A DNA stretch of 64,000 nucleotides from positions 496,001-560,000 of the forward strand of contig BLAL01000054.1 in the NCBI GenBank assembly GCA_015698045.1, read 5' to 3'. The DNA is from Rhizophagus clarus. Its lineage: Eukaryota; Glomeromycota; Glomeromycetes; Glomerales; Glomeraceae. A program made the position numbers and the translations under genes. Numbering within the stretch: position 1 is the first letter of the stretch; each line of letters opens with the position of its first letter. Below, in pieces: positions 24,686 through 34,147 of the stretch. A model generated the notes under the pieces. That model was not told where the DNA came from, ran no database searches, and worked only from the letters and a program-made list of their open reading frames with translations.

Positions 24686-26082
24686 GTAATTACAGGACCT
24701 GCATGCGTTTACTATTAACTCTACGCAACTTTTTTTTCATAGTAATGCTATGCAAACTTACATCTTAGTTAAAAAAAAATTTTAAAAAATTTGTTAACGC
24801 TATAACGAATTATTCGATATAAAAGCAGGGTCATGTGACTTGCTGATCTAATCAGATAATCCAAATATCCGATCTTTTTTTTAATCATTTATCAGTTTAT
24901 TTTTGTAGTGTTGCCAAACGAAAAGTATGACCGGACTTTTGGAATTAAGGTAAAAGAGGGTGGGAAGTGTTTTTCAGTGTTTTTTTTAACTAATTAATTA
25001 ATTATTTTTTATTTTTATTTTTTGTAGTATTGCCAGACGAAAGGCATGACCGGACTTTTGGAATTAAGGTAAGGGAGGGGTTGGGGGAGGTGTTTCGTTA
25101 GTTTTTTTTAATTAATTATTAAGTATTAACTTTTTTTTTACTTTTTGTAGTGTTGCCGGACGAAAAGTACGACCGGACTTTTGGAATTAAAGTAAGGAAG
25201 GGTGGGGAAGTGTTTTTTGGTGTTTTTTTTAACTATTTAATTAATTATTTTTTTTTTATTTTTTTGTAGTGTTGCCGGATGAAATACACGACCAGACTTT
25301 TGGAATTAAGGTAAGGGAGGGTTGGGGGAGATGTTTCGTTGTTTTTTTTTAATTAATTAAGTATTAACCTTTTTTTTATTTTTTTGTAGTGTTGCCAGAC
25401 GAAAAGCATGACCGGAATTTTGGAATTAAGGTAAGGGAGGGTTGGGGGAGGTATTTCGTTATTTTTTTTTAATTAATTAAATATTAACCTTTTTTTTATT
25501 TTTTTGTAGTATGGACTTTTGGAATTAAAGTAAGGGAGGGTTGGGAGAGGTGTTTCGTTGTTTTTTTTTAATTAATTAAGTATTAACCTTTTTTTTATTT
25601 TTTTGTAGTGTTGCCAGACGAAAAGCATGACCAGACTTTTGGAATTAAGGTAAGGGAGGGTGAGGGAAGTGTTTTTCGGTATTTTTTTTTAACTAATTAA
25701 TTGTTTTTTTTTTATTTTTTGTAGTATTGCCAGGCAAAAAACATGACCGGACTTTTGGAATTAGGGTATTAAAAACTGAAAAAGAATAATAAAAATAAAT
25801 ATATTTGGTATAAAATACCGAAAAAAAGTGAAAAAATAAATAAAATAAAATAAATTTTGGTAAATACCGAGTAATTTAATTTACCAAAATTAGTATTTTT
25901 TAAAAATAAATCCACGTATATCTATTATAAACTCTACGCAAACATAATATATGAGTTACTCCTAAATTGACCGATCTATGCAAACTCAATTTGTAGGTTT
26001 AAAAGTAATTTCATATAAACTCTACGCAAACCCATATGTGAGTTATATCTGATATTAGTATTATTCAAGGTCCTGTAATTAC
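24686..26082. mobile_element. TIR element nested inside the hAT element
   Basis: Inverted ends GTAATTACAGGACCT are 15/15 identical. Subterminal direct and inverted copies of AACTCTACGCAAAC and CTATGCAAACT lie inside both ends. The core is the 120-bp splice-like array at 24895-25770. The superfamily is unclear because no target duplication stands out. Confidence 0.7.
24895..25770 (+). repeat. 120-bp tandem array, each unit a full intron plus 41-nt exon-like segment
   Basis: Eight units start at 24909, 25028, 25151, 25270, 25390, 25510 (exon-like part shortened), 25609 and 25725. Each has TTTTTTGTAG, then about 41 nt beginning TGTTGCCAGACGAAAAG and ending TTTTGGAATTAAG, then GTAAGGGAGGG, a TTAATTAATTAA-containing spacer with TATTAACC, and a T tract. 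Exon-like segments keep about 90% identity and the splice dinucleotides are kept in nearly every unit. 41 nt is not a multiple of three and joined units hit stops, so it is not protein-coding. Confidence 0.85.
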
Positions 26083-26549
26083 CGTAAATATTATTGGTAG
26101 TTACTGCAACCACATGATATCCAACCCTCCTTAAACACACTAAAGAAATACGTTTCGCAACATTTTTTTATTAATAATGCATTGCAAAATGCATTTTTTA
26201 TTTAAATAAAAAAAAACATTTCGCAATGTTTTTTTTATTAGTATTGCGTTGCAAAACGCATTTTTTTATTTAAAATTCAACAAATCAAACCAAATCACAA
26301 ATCTATTTGAATGAATTTGATTTGATTTGAATTTGAATTTGATTTGAATCGAATCAAATTTAAATCAAATCAAATCAAATTCGAATCGAATTTCAAATCA
26401 GATTTGAATGGTTTGATTCAAATCCGAATTCAAACTTTTCAGATTTGATTTGATTAAATCAAATTTCAAATCTAACTTGATTTGGTCTAATTTGATTTGT
26501 GCGGAACACTACATGATATATAACATGATACACAATTAATATTAGATTC

Positions 26550-27050
26550 GACTATGATTTAACAAAGGTCAAATATATATATAATCATTGATCATTACTA
26601 ATTGTAGTTGAATAATTTTAATTTTGGTTGAATATAGGCCAAATTTCATTAAGGCTGAATATTCCTTTTTTGACTAGTAAAATGTTTTCAGATCATACTT
26701 TTAATTAAAAATATTTTTAATTAAAAAATACTACCAAAAAAATATTTCAGTTTGAAAAATTAGTTTCAGTTCCATTTTCAAATCAAAAACTGGAACTGAA
26801 ATCATTTTTTTAAAAAATACTTCAAACTGAAAATGTTTTTAGATGAAGATTTTTAACTAAAAAAATATTTTTCAGTTAAAAAATGGTTCTGAAAACAGTT
26901 TTCAATAAAAATCTTATTTTAAAAAGCATTCAATAAGGAACCAAGTTTAAAACTAGAAATGGAAACAAAAATAGAATTAAACTGAAAATTCAGAATTCTA
27001 TTTGAAAATTCATTTCTATAATATATTTAAATTTCATTTAAAGTTCCAGT
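26550..27050 (-). repeat. Right arm of the large imperfect inverted repeat
   Basis: Matches 18900-19310 in reverse complement (AAGGCTGAATATTCC, TTTTTTGACTAGT, AAATTCAGAATTC). It also contains dispersed TTTCAGTTTGAA / GGAACTGAAAT motifs of the subterminal kind seen in the hAT elements. Confidence 0.5.
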
Positions 27051-27054
27051 TCAA

Positions 27055-27440
27055 AATCTACAAAAAGAGATATTAAAAAATAATAGTAAGTATTCTTATA
27101 TAAATCCACTTTTTCTTTTTTAGAAATACTCATCTATTTTAAATTATTCCAAATTTTAGTCTAAATTCTGCAAAAAAGAAAAATTAGCAAATATTTTATT
27201 TAAACCTGTATTCTCTCACTTTTAAAAATATTTAATCGTCGTAAATTTTAAATTTTATTCTAAAATCTACAAAAGAAAAATTAAAGAATATTAGTAAATA
27301 TTCTTTAATATATAATAAATTAAACCTGCTTATCTTCTTTTAAAATATTTATCTGTTTTAAATTTCATGTTCTAATCAAATTCTAAATTTATAAAAAAGA
27401 AATTATAAAATATTAGTAAGCATTTTTTGATAAAATTCTT
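27055..27440 (-). repeat. Short minus-strand intron/exon-like array
   Basis: Four units of about 105-115 bp. On the minus strand: CTTTTTTGCAG or CTTTTGTAG, then 50-65 nt, then GTTTAA/GTATTC-like donors and TTTACTAATATTC branch-like motifs. The Tc1 element at 27502 is inserted in or next to this array, and a further unit resumes at 29187. Confidence 0.45.
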
Positions 27441-27501
27441 AAGAATTTGAAACTTTATCAATGTAATAAGCTATAAAAAATAGAATAATTTTAATTATAT
27501 A

Positions 27502-29184
27502 CAGTGGGTGTCAAAACGAACACACCAAAATTTATAAATTACTAAATCATATGATTTTCGATCATTTAAAATTGTATCAACGTAATATTTACTAAATATT
27601 TAATATGTCATATGATCTTTATATTGTATTAATTTTAATAATAATTATTAAGCCAGATTTTTTATAATTACTTGATTTTTATTAAAATATTGGTGCGTTT
27701 AATTTGCCGCTTTATTGTATATTACGAATTTATTAAAAAAATAAAAACAATTCAAATTAAATCTAATTAAAAATATATCCAAATATTTTTTACCATCGTG
27801 TATACCCCCCTTTTGCCTTAATTACATCATTGATTCGTTCTGGCATTGTTTCTATTAACTTAGAACATGCTTCTAAAGTCGTTTCATTCCACACATTAGA
27901 AATTTGTTCCCATAACATGTCTTTACCTCTAATCTCAATATCCAAAGCCCTGAGATGACGATCAATGTCATTCCACAGATGCTCTATTGGATTAAGGTCG
28001 GAAGATTGAGGCGGCTATGATAAAACTTCTATTTCATTGTCTTCAAACCACTGCTTAGTACGAGTTGCAGTGTGTTTTGGGTCGTTGTCTTGCTGGAATA
28101 TAATGTCATTAGTATCCAAATTATAGTAGTGAAGAGTGTTCATAAGGTCTTCTTCCAATATTTTACAATATAATTCTGCATCCAATCCACCCTCTATTCT
28201 TACCAAGTATCCTACACCCGAAGAGGTGAAACATCCCTATACAAAAATACTACCACCTCCAAATTTAACGGTAGGTTTCACATGAGCATCTTGAAGTGGG
28301 TCTTTTGGGCGTTTCCAGCAATATTGGCGGGTGTCTGAGCCAAATATTTGAAATTTTGACTCGTCAGACCACACCACTTTATTCCAGTCACTTACCGTCC
28401 AATCTTTATACCTCTTTGCAAAATTTAGACATTTCTCACGGTGTTTTTTTGACAATAGCGGTTTCTTACGCTTCACCTGAGCTGCTAAACCATTTCTCTT
28501 TAATGCCCTGCGTACTGTGCTTGCGCTCACTTCAATATCATCATTAACTTTTAATGATTTTTGAATTTGAACCGCGTTGGAACATTCTCTTGTCATTATG
28601 CTTCTTACAATATTACGTTCATCACGTTCATTCAGCTTACGTGGACAGCCTGGACAGGGCTTGTTTTGAACTTTACCTGTTTCCTCATACTTCTTTTTTA
28701 GTCTTACGATAGTTGTATGACTTTAGCAACTAACTTTAGCGGCAATTTCCCTTGTTGAATATCCTTTTTCAAGCATCATAATAGCTTGAGCTCTCTGTTC
28801 AGTAGATAATTGTGCCTTAAAAGTTATTAATAAAAAATATTTTTTTTAAATGAATATATGTAGGGAAAAGTGTTTTTATAAAAATATTAATATAAAACAT
28901 AAAAAAAAAAAATTTTTTACGCTTTATTTTTACATTTTTTACAAAACGGCAAAACGAACACACCATAGTTATGAGAAAAAAAATTACATAATGGTAAATT
29001 ATATAATACAAAATAGGGGTAATATTTATAATTTTAAAGATCAACACCTATATTACTTAATTTGAAAATATTAAATTAATTTGGTTTATTTTGATCGACA
29101 AGCACGTGATTTGATAATAATTTTCGAAAACTGGTAACTAAGGTAAGAACTTAAATTTTGGTGCGTTCATTTTGACGCCCACTG
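27502..29184 (-). mobile_element. Tc1-type DNA transposon (inactive)
   Basis: Ends CAGTGGGTGTCAAAACGAAC and its complement version (...GTTCATTTTGACGCCCACTG) are flanked by the TA target dinucleotide at 27500-27501 and 29185-29186. The element is 1,683 bp, a normal Tc1 size, and contains a decayed transposase on the minus strand. Unusually, each end also holds an internal, oppositely oriented copy of the end motif (about 27690-27712 and 28943-28963). Confidence 0.92.
27790..28818 (-). pseudogene. Tc1 transposase, broken by three in-frame stops
   Basis: The frame runs from about 28818 (KAQLSTEQRAQAIMMLEKGY) to the TAA at 27790-27792 (end KGGYTRW). It contains an HTH region (STREIAAKVSC), a second HTH (VSASTVRRALKRNGL), and the DD34E catalytic parts VVWSDESKFQIFGSD, IIFQQDNDPKHTA and SSDLNPIEHLWNDI. 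Stops interrupt after VSC (TAA), after GGGSIFV (TAG) and after EIEVLS (TAG). The last two lie where the family has Trp, so each is one G-to-A change. No ATG starts the frame. Otherwise the protein is full length, suggesting fairly recent inactivation. Confidence 0.9.
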
Positions 29185-29189
29185 TAGGT

Positions 29190-29860
29190 ACCTAAAAAAC
29201 TAAAAGGAATATTAGTAAAATTTTATTAACATTCTCTGAATTCTGCTTCTTATACTTAACTTATCATATTTGCAAGAATTTGCTAGTTCTAATTTATATT
29301 TCAGTAATACCTAGAACTTTTTTTTATAAATAGTTTTTTTTTTATTTTTTTAAATTAGTGGAAAAAAAATGAAAAAAATAAATTTCTTAATAGACTTAAC
29401 TATTTATTTTTTTGAAACAAAAGTTTCAGTTTATAAAAAATCTTTTTTTAAAAAAAAAAATTCAGTTAAGCTAATATTATAAATATTAAAAAAAAAATTC
29501 AGTTTATAAAACTGATAAAAAATATTAAAAAAAAAATTTTGGTTATAAAAACTGATAAAAAAATTTTTTTTAAAAAAAATTTAAAACTATAAAACTGTAA
29601 ATTTTATGATTGATAAATTGTATTTTAGCATATCAAATAATTTTCTACAATGGTATATATATGATCAACCAAATAAAATATAGATCAAAATATGCAAATT
29701 AAATTTTTTACATATAAAAATTTTTAATAAAAATACGCAATTTAATGATCTAACTATAGACAAAAAACTTTTAAATTACTTTACTAAAAATGCTATTTTT
29801 TTTGAATTGGTTTTATAATAATTATAAGATACTTTTATTATATTGAAATAATTTTGTAAA
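29190..29860. other. AT-rich repeat-derived DNA without genes
   Basis: The segment resumes the array interrupted by the Tc1 element, followed by poly-A/T stretches with TTCAGTTTATAAAACTG-like short repeats. No coding potential is visible. Confidence 0.4.
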
Positions 29861-30370
29861 ACTTAATATTATTTTATAAGGGTTTATAAATATAATTCAA
29901 AAATATAAATGAAATACATATATGAAATATTTTTACAATAATTTTGTAATAATAAAAATTATTTTGCATTTATTCAAATATTATTATAAAATAGTTTGTA
30001 AATATAGTTTAGAAATATAAATAAAATATTATATATAAAATATTTCTGCAATAATGAAATTATTCTGTATTTATTTAAATATTATTATGAAATAGTTTGT
30101 AAATATGATTTAGAAATATAAATAAAATACTATATATAAAATATCTCTGCAATAATGAAATTATTTTATATTTATTTAAATATTATTATGAAATAGTTTG
30201 TAAATATGGTTTAGAAATATAAATAAAATACTATATATAAAATATCTTTGCAATAATGAAATTATTTTGCATTTATTCAAGTATTATTATGAAATAGTTT
30301 ATAGATATTGCTTAGAAATATAAATAAAATACTACATATTTAATTTAATATGTTATAATAAAACAACTTA
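29860..30370. repeat. ~101-bp tandem repeat
   Basis: Four to five copies of a unit containing GAAATAGTTTGTAAATATGG, TTTAGAAATATAAATAAAAT and TGCAATAATGAAATTATTTT. Copies start about 29990, 30091, 30191 and 30292. Decayed half-units continue to about 30480. Confidence 0.8.
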
Positions 30371-31029
30371 GATTCTTAGGAATATAAATATAATCATTAT
30401 GAAATGATTTAAAAATATAAATATCTTTATAAAGTAACTTAGAAATATAATATCATTATGAAATAATTTAAAAAATATAGGTTTATAATTATACTAAGCC
30501 TTACTACTGAAGACTCCTTCTTTTTGTCACTATAAATAGGAGAAGGGAGCAGCAATGGCTTTTCCCCTATAGGCACTATTGGACCTCTACCTGTTTACAG
30601 AGAAGGGGCTTTTTATAAGGTTAAACAGATATTGTATGTATAATACATACGTATTATATGTACGTACGTATATCTGTAACTTAGCACAACTATAACAAAT
30701 TATAATAAAAAAATTAATTATGTAATAAATTATAATAAGAAAAAAAATTAAAAAAAATTAAATTATAATAAAAAAAATTAGTTGTGTAATAAATTATAAT
30801 AAAATAAAAAAATTAAATTAAAAAAATTAAAATTACGAATATATAAATGTAAAAAAAATTTTGGGAAAAAGCCTCTATTTATATTTAATTCAATATCACA
30901 TGTATCATGTGATCAACATTAATTTAATGAATTAAGCTTTAACCGCAAATAAAATTAAAAGTTTAATGTACTTTTATAATATGTGGTACCTCTTGTAAAA
31001 GTAAAAATAAAATAAATTAGAAGTTTAAA

Positions 31030-31440
31030 AAAGATCTGCTAATCATTTTTTTTTTAACCATCTTTTTTTTTTTATTCCCTTTCCTTTATATTTTCACTTT
31101 TCCTTATCCTCTTTCCCTTGTTTTCTAATTATCTGGTTCTTTTCCTCCCTCTATCATCCTTTTCCTCTTGATTTTTTTCACGCTTTTTCAAGTAGATTTT
31201 GGTAAGAAAAAGAGACTTTTTTTGAAACGTTTTACTAATAATTTCCTTTGTTTTTATTGTTCTTTTTAATTTTCTCTTTCATTTTTTTTATTCTCTCTTC
31301 TGGTTTTTTTAATTCCCTCTTCTATTCTTTTCCTTCTTCTTGATTCCTTTTCGTTCTTCTTCATTCCTCTTAATTTTCCTTGATTCTATTTTCAATTCTT
31401 ATAATTCCTTTTTTGTTTCCTTTATAAATGTTTTATTTTT
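31030..31440 (+). repeat. Polypyrimidine tract before the 31-38 kb array
   Basis: About 400 bp of T/C-rich DNA (words such as ATTCCTTTTCGTTCTTC). It directly precedes the plus-strand splice-like array. From 30480 to 31030 there is only AT-rich DNA with a small inverted repeat (CTTCTTTTTGTC...GGAGAAGG) near 30510. Confidence 0.6.
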
Positions 31441-32176
31441 ATTTTTATTTTTTTTCTAGACGACCAGGTCCTTGGATGTGTGAATTTCAATTAGGTTTAT
31501 TTTTTTAGAATTTATTTTTTAACGAAATGTTTACTAATATTTCTACTATTTTATTTTTTTTTACTAGACAACCAGGGTTTTTAGACACATAAAAATTCGG
31601 TAGGTGAAATCTGATTTTCATTTTTTTTAATTTTTAATGAAACAGTTTGCTAATAATGTTTCAATTTTAACTTCTTTTTTAGGTGATCTGCACTTTGGAC
31701 ATATTAAATTTTGGTAAGAAAATCTGAAAAAAAATTTTTTTTGAATTTAATTTTTAAACGAAATGTTTTACTAATGTTTTAATATCCATTTTTATTTTAT
31801 TTTCTAGACAGCTAGATCTTTATAGGTGCATAGAATTTCAGTATGGAAATTGGCCAGATCAAATTTTGGACAAGTAGAATTTTGGTAAGGAATTCTGAAA
31901 TTATTTATTTTTTAAATTTAATTTTTAATGAAACGCTTTACTAACGCTAACATTTCTATTCTTATTTTTATTTCTTTCTAGACTAAGTTTTTTTGGCATG
32001 CATAATTTTGGTAAGAAAATCTGAAAACCTTTTTTTTAGATTTATTTTTAATGAAACATTTTACTAATGTTTCAGTTTACTCTCATTTTTAGGCAATCGG
32101 ATCTTTTGTCAAGTAGATTTTTGGTAGAGGATTCCAGAAATATATTTTTTTTTCTAAAATTATTTAATCTCTTAAT
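31440..32176 (+). repeat. Intron/exon-like array, left part (split by a hAT insertion)
   Basis: Six units with acceptors near 31459, 31566, 31681, 31807, 31982 and 32093. Exon-like segments follow the pattern ACGACCAGGTCTTTGGA, then a variable 10 nt, then GAATTTTG, followed by GTAAGAAA or GTAGG. Most spacers carry a version of AACGAAATGTTTTACTAATG, which includes a branch-like ACTAAT, and end in a T tract with CTAG or TTAG. The hAT element at 32185 interrupts the next unit. Confidence 0.7.
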
Positions 32177-32193
32177 GACTGGACTAAGGTTGC

Positions 32194-32420
32194 TTGCCGA
32201 AACCCATCTGGCCTAACGCGAAACGCCGAAACTCATACATAGTGCCGAAATGCCGAAATGCCGAAATGCCGAAACTGCCGAAACTGCCGAAACTGTTTCG
32301 GCATTTCGGCATTTCGGCATTTCGGCAGTTTCGGCAGTTTCGGCAGTTTCGGCATTTTGACATAGTTTCGGCATAAGTAATACTAATATTTTAATAGAGT
32401 TTCGGCATATTTTCGTCATG
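32194..32420. repeat. Left subterminal motif cluster of the hAT element
   Basis: At least sixteen GCCGAAA / TTTCGGC motifs, spaced 8-10 bp, arranged as a run in one direction then a run in the other, so the segment can fold into a long hairpin. Likely transposase-binding sites. The matching right cluster is at 36765-36960. Confidence 0.85.
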
Positions 32421-32767
32421 TTAATAGTATCTGACAGATAAAAATTTATTTTTTAAAATTTAAATTATTTATTGTATTTATTATACGTAATCCAATGATA
32501 AAAACTAGCAATTAAATTCAAATTTATCACTAAAGAAATAAAATCCCAGTTAAAAAAGTTCACCATTTTATTTTTATTTTATTTAATTTTGATAAAAAAA
32601 AAAATATTGATACTTGTTCGCTACTATTTTAAAAAATAGTACCCAGGCTGTACGACGTGGACGTCAGTATCAATTCACAGCCCAAAAAAAATGTGAGTCT
32701 CCAGCCGATATTTGGTACGGACTGGGCCTAGCTACTCACTATAAAATAATATAATAAAATTAATAAA

Positions 32768-33469
32768 TTATCTTCGGTGACGATACGTAGGTAGGTTTCT
32801 TGCCCTTCTACGATCGTGTCGCGTATCTAAAATAAATTGGTTAATTTAAGATGTGAATAAACTTTAATTATAGAAATTTTATAATTACCTCGTCTTTCCC
32901 AAAATCTCGATCTAAATGTGCGATAATATCTTGCTCCGATACGCGACCATCTTCTTCCAGGGACACCGCTACGATAAAGGCAAAAACTCTAAATATCAAA
33001 AAACGAAATAATATTTAGTTAAATATTTTCAATTTTAAGCAAATATTTTTTTTTGCCATTATATTTTTCATACATGGTATTCCCTGAGAAGATTCCTCCA
33101 TTTTTGGTGGCATCGTTGTGCCGTGAACCTCGAAGTTCTAAAATGACGATTTAGTCTGATTCAAACGAACGAATTAGTTGGATTAAAGATAATAATTCTA
33201 TTTTTAACATATTTTAACATATTAAATATTATACATATGAACCTTCTTGCGATTGACCTCCAGAATCTCGATCGATCTCTCCCGTATTCGTTATGAAATT
33301 CGTCATTTCTTCTTCTTCTTTCTTCCACCAAGTAATCGGTGTATTCATCGAACCATTGAATAGGACGAGAGTGGCGACGAGGCTGGCGATGGGGCTGGCG
33401 ATGAGAGTGACGATGGGGCTGGCGATGAGAGTGACGATGGGACTGGCGATGAGAGTGACGATTGGGCAT
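32768..33469 (-). CDS. Second gene of the hAT element: His/Arg-rich Myb/SANT-like protein
   Basis: Four exons on the minus strand (33243-33469, 33074-33137, 32889-32988, 32768-32826) join in frame to 149 aa. The N-terminus is a His-Arg repeat (MPNRHSHRQSHRHSHRQPHR), probably from a short tandem duplication. It is followed by IQWFDEYTDYLVEERRRRND, FWRSIARRTSRFTAQ and RCHQKWRNLLREYH, the helix pattern of Myb/SANT-like DNA-binding domains. The tail is Arg-rich and basic. A Myb-like accessory protein is typical of PIF/Harbinger transposons, not of hAT, so its place here is unusual. A role in DNA binding or transposase import is inference. The start is the ATG at 33467-33469. Splice sites are GT-AG and all phases agree; exon 3-4 joins are less certain. 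Confidence 0.75.
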
Positions 33470-34147
33470 ATTTACAAAATTAAGATGTGAGGAAAAACGC
33501 AAAAAGAATGAGATGAGTAAATCGTAAAATATCCTTTTATAAATAAAATTTGGACAATTCCTTTTTGTTCCCTTTCTTCAAAATACTGATTTATTAGTTT
33601 GCATCATTAAATTTAAATATCATCCTTAAAATAATAAATCTTTGTTTATTCTCTTTGTTCTTAAAAAAAAATCATTTTTTTTAAAAAAAAATCGGAATAT
33701 TTTGTACATCCCTTAAAAAAAAATAAAAAAATCAGTGCATAATACATACAATGTGATTTGTATAAAAAAGTCATCTTGCATCGTTAAACAAATACCGATA
33801 TAAAATTACTAATCATCATCCCTGTGTGATAAAATTTAATTGTTAACTTCTTTCTCTTTCTTTAGAGCACACATTGAACACGAATCAACACAAATTTAAC
33901 AAAATTTGGCTAAAACGAGCGAAATTTTACCAGAATTATCAGCACAAATCGAACACAAATCGAACACAAATTGAACAAGATCGAAAGAGTTCGTTTGCAT
34001 CACGTCGGTGTTGTTTAAATTTCGTCACACAAAAATTTTTTAATTTAAACTCTTAAATAAATCAATATAATTATAAACTTATTTACAAATTTACTTTATT
34101 AATAAAAGAATTATTGTTATAATGATTTCCTAAAAATAAAGAAAAAA
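33470..34147. other. Spacer between the two genes of the hAT element
   Basis: It holds the 3' region of the transposase gene and the promoter of the Myb-like gene. A short direct repeat of the type CAAATCGAACACAAAT occurs near 33945-33975. No third gene is visible. Confidence 0.5.

Larger units (their letters stand above)
24416..26511. mobile_element. Non-autonomous hAT-type element, 8-bp TSD CATGATAT, with nested insert
   Basis: The ends TAGTGTTCTGCA and (complement) TAGTGTTCCGCA are flanked by CATGATAT at 24408-24415 and 26512-26519. Both arms (to about 24660 and from about 26280) are built of GATTTGATTTGA / AAATCAAATC subterminal motifs in both orientations. A CGTTTCGCAACG-type foldback lies at 26150-26275. 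Between the arms sits another TIR element (24686-26082). No transposase is present. Confidence 0.85.

Noticed and set aside
24895..25770. Possibility that the 41-nt segments are coding exons of a repeat protein
   Set aside because: 41 is not a multiple of three, and joining consecutive segments gives a stop in the second unit (…GCA TGA…).
27502..29184. Possibility that the Tc1 transposase is functional by stop read-through or splicing
   Set aside because: Three in-frame stops, two of them within the catalytic region, lack flanking splice sites that would remove them.
32194..32419. Frames of Gln/Phe/Arg or Ala/Glu/Thr repeats on both strands
   Set aside because: They translate the GCCGAAAC motif cluster at the hAT end, as do the frames at 36767-37025.
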